A stretch of 64,000 nt of DNA from Phytophthora colocasiae (taxonomy: Eukaryota; Oomycota; Peronosporomycetes; Peronosporales; Peronosporaceae), in assembly GCA_018806915.1 (NCBI GenBank), contig JAGKQI010000081.1, forward strand, positions 620,001 to 684,000, written 5' to 3'. A model generated the notes under the pieces. That model had not been told where the DNA came from. It saw nothing but the letters and a program-made list of their open reading frames with translations, and made no database searches. The first letter of the stretch is position 1. Each line of letters starts with the position of its first letter. This document shows, piece by piece, positions 60,010-64,000 of this stretch. The position numbers and the translations under genes were made by a program.

Positions 60010-60790
60010 ATACTCTGTTGGTCTTTGATCAGGAGACTCAGCTCCAGTATCTTCTTGCTCCGCCACTGCTAACGAGCTGATCCTCAATGTTTGCCGCCTT
60101 CTTGGCTGACCGAGGGTTCAACTAAGCATAGGGATACTCAGTTTTCGCTCTTGAGACCATCGTCACCAGTTCACTTTCGCCTCCGTAGACTTTTGTCAAT
60201 GTTTTAAACAGTGATTCATCCGCATGATTCGCAGAATTGTGCTTCTTGATGAAGTCTTCCAGCATACCCAACGATTTACTACGGAAGATGGACTCGTCCT
60301 TGCTCATCTTCAGAATACCGACCACTCCAGGGCTGTTTCGCCGTTGCCACTTGATCGTTCCGCAACTGCTTGATCATACATTGACAGCATCGTAGGGTTG
60401 TCGCCCGCGTTCCTCTCCAACGAGACGAGTGTTTTAGCCACGACGTCGTCTCCATACTTGGCTGCGAGTTTGCCGATCAACGACACTAGGAGCTTTGTTT
60501 TCGCTAGTTTTTCCACTTGAAGACTTTTGAGAACCACAGCGAGATCGTCACTGTAGGTTGCTCCACAGAAGTCGGTATTTCTTGAGCTTATGAGCATCCA
60601 CCAGGTCATCGATCTTCGATACGAGACCCTCAAAAGCTCTCTCTTCATTCGTTTCGGGATCGGATTTCCTCAAAAACCGCGAGTGTGAAGCTGCTTCGCC
60701 CCCCGTTAACTTGGAGGCGTCAGCGACTGACACATTGTCGATGTATGCCAAGAGAACAGTTGATAACAGCACCAGCACGTGGAGTCGCAT
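60010..60790 (-). pseudogene. Degenerate RxLR effector copy, joined to the MATE fragment
   Basis: ATG 60790 starts MRLHVLVLLSTVLLAYIDNVSV (signal peptide), then RFLR and NEER, closely similar to the 58850 gene. The frame breaks near 60548, and the body continues in other frames (SLIGKLAAKYGDDVVAKTLVSLE; DESIFRSKSLGMLEDFIKKHNSANHADESLFKTLTKVYGGE), ending in similarity at about 60015. The rest of the gene is missing and replaced by the MATE fragment. The hAT insertion site is empty in this copy, so the duplication predates the hAT insertion or happened independently of it. Confidence 0.82.
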
Positions 60791-60804
60791 CTTGGATGTT
60801 GGGA

Positions 60805-60820
60805 GTGAATTGGGAAATGA
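60805..60820 (-). promoter_or_regulatory. Inr/FPR-like promoter of the degenerate effector
   Basis: On the minus strand TCATTTCCCAATTCAC: exact initiator TCATTTC, two bases, then AATTCAC (one mismatch to AWTTTNC). It lies 15 nt before the ATG at 60790. Confidence 0.6.
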
Positions 60821-61184
60821 AAAATTGAGTGGCTGTATACAACCTCCATGGATGTGTCCCAGCGCGATACATGCACTCGGACAACGTGAAGTATTTAGAC
60901 GTACAAACATTATCATGGTACAGTACAATGTATTCACATGACATGGTACACCTTGTGTATTACGGCATGCGCACCGTAATGCCATAGTACCTACATGTGC
61001 TGTTGGTACAGTTTTGGGATGAATTATGTCTGTGGTATGTTGCCTATCTTTGACCTGGGCATAGCACCAGTTTCAACCATCGTAACTAGTGATGGGCGTC
61101 AAGTGTCTTGTAGTCCAGCGCACACCTCTATCACAACTATCACTAGGTACTTTACATACACTTGTCGTTTATCATGTCCATCAT
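60821..61184. other. Region left of the MULE element
   Basis: No gene is seen. The MULE target duplication GTCCATCAT occupies 61176-61184. Confidence 0.5.
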
Positions 61185-61283
61185 GGGAAAATCTATGGAG
61201 CTCGAGGTTACGGAGCTCGAGGTACCAAAAAATCATATGTGTCGACCAAAAAAAAAATAGTAAACACAAAATTATATTTTATC
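61185..61283 (+). repeat. MULE left terminal inverted repeat
   Basis: About 99 bp, near-identical complement of 63359-63457. It contains GGAGCTCGAGGT twice in tandem. Confidence 0.88.
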
Positions 61284-62982
61284 TCAAAATTTGAGAATTA
61301 ACTCCGACAGTGATTGTCAAAGAGTTTATTTAATTTAGGCAACCAGAGGAATTACTGTTAGTATTTCGCTGCTGTAAGTGAACTCAATTAATATGTATAA
61401 TGCTGTAGCACGAAGAATACTTTTGAAGTATCGGATTGCTTTGGATAGGTGAGCAGGGGCCGAAGAACTGTGAACTGTGCATATCATGCAAATTGTGTAG
61501 AGCTGTCGACTTCGCGGTGTCGACTCAGATGACGTCCTGACGTCCCACAGTCATCGAGCGACGTCGACCTACCAACCCGTCGACAGCCATCATTCTGTCA
61601 CGATTTTGATTTAAAGAATAATCGTGCGGAAGCAGTTTGATTACACAACGGTCTAGTGAGTTCACGGATCCCATTAGAGCGGGAGGGGAGGCAACAACGG
61701 CAAAATGTACGCGCAGAGTCTAATACTCACCTGCGTCGTCATCTGGTTGGTATACAACAGCGAAGATGGCCCGTATAAGCCACTCACGCCCTCAATGACT
61801 TGGAAATCGTCGTGGTGGAGGCTGTGGTTACGGGGTTACCGTCACCACGTATGCGTTCGCTGTGTTCAGTGACAGGAAAGTGGATGCATTTGCCATCTGC
61901 TCAACGACGGCTGTGTATGCTGTGACGGCTAAGAACAAGAAGTAGATCTTCTGCTTGAAACACTTGGACCTCGGTGTCAGCATGATCAACAAGGTTGTCT
62001 AGGTAGTGTGTGGCTGGCTATTAGTTAATGATAATGTCGATTCCGCTGACAGTTGCTGTATTGTTGGCGGATGTACTGAGCAAGGAGATGTCCAAGGAGC
62101 AAGCCAAGAAACCAGCGCGACAAGCCCCGAGAACAATACATCAAAGAGAAGATTCACTGTACTGCTCATCGTCTCGGCTACAGTTGTAGCATTAGGTGTT
62201 GTCACCGTCAAGTCCCTCTGAACGCTGATGGTCTGCCAAGACTTGTGGAGCAAGTGTCTATCAATCACAGAGGCAAACCTGAACTCAAATGCAGCGAACA
62301 TCTCGTACAAGTACGCGACGGATAAGGTGTATGTGCAGGTGCACCACCTTGGGAGTGAGATCACGTACAATGGCTCCTACTACACTGCCATCATGCTGTT
62401 CGACGGCAAGATCTTCAACGTCACATAGTTTATGGAGGCAGAAATGCCTATGGCATTTGACGTGGAACGTTCCCACGAGAGGAATCTTACGCATACATGT
62501 ATAACAGACACAAGGAAAGGTTTTAGCAACGGTTTGAGGAGAAAGGAATCGATAGCTGCGTCTTTGCTTTATTCGCACTCAGTCTCGACGATACTCAAAG
62601 GTCATAGAGAAGTACCAACCCACTGCGCGTTGAAAACGGTCTGCTCAGACGCACGAGGCTCCACGGGAACGTTGGTCAGCTGATATGGAGCATCATTTCC
62701 CTTTTGAAGCCGTTCCTTTTCTTGGAAAGCGAGTAATTCATCGGGGTGGACGTTTTTTCATGTGTGGAGCGACAATGCTCCCTTTCGAATAGACAGCTCA
62801 ATCTCGCAACTTAAGCAGTAGAAGCACCTAGCATGGTCACACGTGAGTTGATCTATTGGGACACTGGCGGGCTCGTCGTGAGCGATACACACAATAAACT
62901 GGCAGTTTGCTTTTACTGGCTGTGATCTTTTTGGTACGGAAAATGCTCTCCCTGCAGGTCAATATTGATCGCATCGACCGCT
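61284..62982. other. MULE interior of unknown content
   Basis: Several short frames on the plus strand (62006-62221, 62228-62428) sit close together in the same region. One contains a hydrophobic helix (FTVLLIVSATVVALGVVTV) and the next VYVQVHHLGSEITYNGSYYTAIMLFDGKIFNVT. This could be a captured host gene fragment with lost frame, but no family is recognised. Confidence 0.35.
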
Positions 62983-63289
62983 TCAATGCGAACCTCCATC
63001 TTGTACCAATTTTGGTTGTTCCCCGTTGTGTTCGAACTCGACTTTCTCTCGGAGGTGACGTGTGTTCTTGGTTTTGCCGTAGTGATCACATTGGAAATCA
63101 CGTTGTCGAATTTCATGTGCCTTGTTTTTCTTGTTATGGGTCTTGGTCACGTCAATATCTTGGCGCATTCCATCTGTGAAGGGCAGTCTCTGCCTCTTCA
63201 TAAGACTCAAAGACTTGTTCCGGAGGTGGCGGAATGAGGTAGCTCGAGGTTGCTGCTGCAGGTGGTGCCGATGCTGGTGTTGAAGCCAT
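62983..63289 (-). pseudogene. MULE transposase N-terminal (FAR1-like DNA-binding) fragment
   Basis: ATG 63289 opens an Ala/Pro-rich start and FESYEEAETALHRW, the beginning of a FAR1-type zinc-binding domain. After a frame change, KTHNKKNKAHEIRQRDFQCDHYG continues it, with the first Cys of the motif. The DDE domain is absent. It fits the right end of the element, transcribed inward. Confidence 0.6.
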
Positions 63290-63358
63290 AATTGAAGAAT
63301 GAATGGACTCAAAAAGAGCAAAACTCACAGGCAAATGTAGGCACACCATCTCATTTGC

Positions 63359-63457
63359 GATAAAATAAAATTTTGTGTTTACTATTTTTATTTTGGTCGA
63401 CACATATGATTTTTTGGTACCTCGAGCTCCGTAACCTCGAGCTCCATAGATTTTCCC
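63359..63457 (-). repeat. MULE right terminal inverted repeat
   Basis: About 99 bp, near-identical complement of the left repeat; outside it lies GTCCATCAT at 63458-63466. Confidence 0.88.
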
Positions 63458-63678
63458 GTCCATCATAGCTTTACGCTACTCGGTGGTGTCAGATGTTGGA
63501 TATTCGTTGGTACGAAATTGATCTGAATTTCAACTATAAACCAGCCCTTATTGACGTTTTGGAGAATTTGACGAAGCCAGGCCATTGTGCTGCACATGCA
63601 TGTGCCCGTGGCGGTCTACATATCTTTTCTAGGATCGGTTGAACCGACTAAATGTACTGAGCATTGTACACTTAGGGC

Positions 63679-63745
63679 CTCCTGGTGGTCCACTGGTCAA
63701 CGGACCACAAAGCTACGCACTTGGCAGACGTTCGACTCCCTCCGG
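63679..63745 (+). other. tRNA-like sequence, probably SINE-related
   Basis: TGGTCCACTGG (63686-63696) resembles Pol III box A, and GTTCGACTCC (63730-63739) matches box B at the 44-nt distance of a tRNA. GTGGTCC and GGACCAC form a D-arm-like stem. The T-stem and acceptor do not pair, so it is not a working tRNA. Confidence 0.35.
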
Positions 63746-63877
63746 GGACTTCCTCTCCAGATGAACAGAAATGATTAGCATTCAATATCCCATACAAACA
63801 CAATCACAATCAAACCTTCAATAGCCAAGCCAAGCAGTAGCAACCAGAAATAACCAGTTAACCCCTCCAAACCGGAT

Positions 63878-63892
63878 GTAGCATAATGCTAC
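63878..63892. repeat. 15-bp palindrome
   Basis: GTAGCAT A ATGCTAC, exact 7-bp arms. Confidence 0.6.
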
Positions 63893-63898
63893 ATAGTC

Positions 63899-63936
63899 AA
63901 ATCTCTTAAGCTGAATATATTCAGCTTAAGAGATTT
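63899..63936. repeat. 38-bp perfect palindrome
   Basis: Two adjoining exact 19-bp arms, AAATCTCTTAAGCTGAATA and its complement. With the 15-bp palindrome 6 bp away it may be part of the end of a transposon that continues past the window. Confidence 0.8.
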
Positions 63937-64000
63937 TTGACTTGATTTTTGTATGGGTGTCCTTTCCCCCGAACACGGGGTTTACAAACATCAAGTGCAA

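Larger units (their letters stand above)
61185..63457. mobile_element. Mutator-like element (MULE), 2273 bp
   Basis: Terminal inverted repeats of about 99 bp (61185-61283 and 63359-63457) start GGGAAAATCTATGGAGCTCG and differ at only a few bases. The 9-bp GTCCATCAT occurs directly on both sides (61176-61184 and 63458-63466). Long TIRs and a 9-bp duplication are Mutator features. The only transposase-related coding left is an N-terminal fragment near the right end, so this copy is non-autonomous. Confidence 0.9.

Overview
This window is nuclear DNA from an oomycete, most likely Phytophthora or a close Peronosporales relative. The evidence is direct: secreted effector genes with a signal peptide followed by RxLR-type (RLLR, RFLR) and dEER motifs, one family with tandem LWY-type repeats; short 50-100 bp introns in an otherwise intron-poor gene set; oomycete-style Inr+FPR core promoters (TCAYTYY then AWTTTNC) just upstream of several start codons; and a typical oomycete mobilome (Crypton, PIF/Harbinger, Copia, chromodomain Gypsy).

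Layout. 1-9.8 kb: 3' part of a broken chromodomain Ty3/Gypsy element with two RNase H regions and a large antisense ORF. 10.0-13.3 kb: a DDE (pogo/CENP-B-like) transposase relic split by a 920-bp Tc1/mariner-type element. 13.6-15.4 kb: a decayed Crypton tyrosine-recombinase gene with a GCR1_C-like tail. 16.0-20.8 kb: a Ty1/Copia element on the minus strand with identical LTRs and a CCAGC target duplication. 21.3-25.9 kb: an intact LWY-type RxLR effector and an inverted, N-terminally deleted copy. 26.2-38.6 kb: the housekeeping block, holding a protein with three cyclic-nucleotide-binding domains, a P4-ATPase flippase, an SFT2-type Golgi membrane protein and a very small two-exon gene. 39.4-54.4 kb: a cluster of five paralogous bZIP proteins, interrupted between the divergent fourth and fifth copies by a complete 4.9-kb PIF/Harbinger transposon. 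54.9-61.0 kb: a MATE transporter with two compensating frameshifts, an RxLR effector gene split by a 775-bp hAT element, and a degenerate duplicate of the effector joined to a MATE C-terminal fragment. 61.2-63.5 kb: a Mutator-like element with about 99-bp terminal inverted repeats and a 9-bp target duplication. The last 0.5 kb holds a tRNA-like sequence and two palindromes.

The strongest candidate for something undescribed is the Harbinger element at 47124-52024. It has 46-bp terminal inverted repeats (one mismatch) and a 3-bp target duplication. Besides the two expected genes (a DDE transposase with two introns and a Myb/SANT-like protein) it carries an apparently intact SET-domain histone methyltransferase gene. 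All three genes have their own oomycete Inr/FPR promoter. A mobile element carrying its own chromatin-modifying enzyme suggests a system for controlling its own silencing, its targets, or its effect on neighbouring genes. Function is inferred; element structure and domains are read directly from the sequence.

Coding starts were moved to the first plausible ATG where the longest open frame began at a non-ATG codon. Several frameshifts (Copia, MATE) sit in short homopolymer runs, so some 'pseudogene' calls could be sequence errors.
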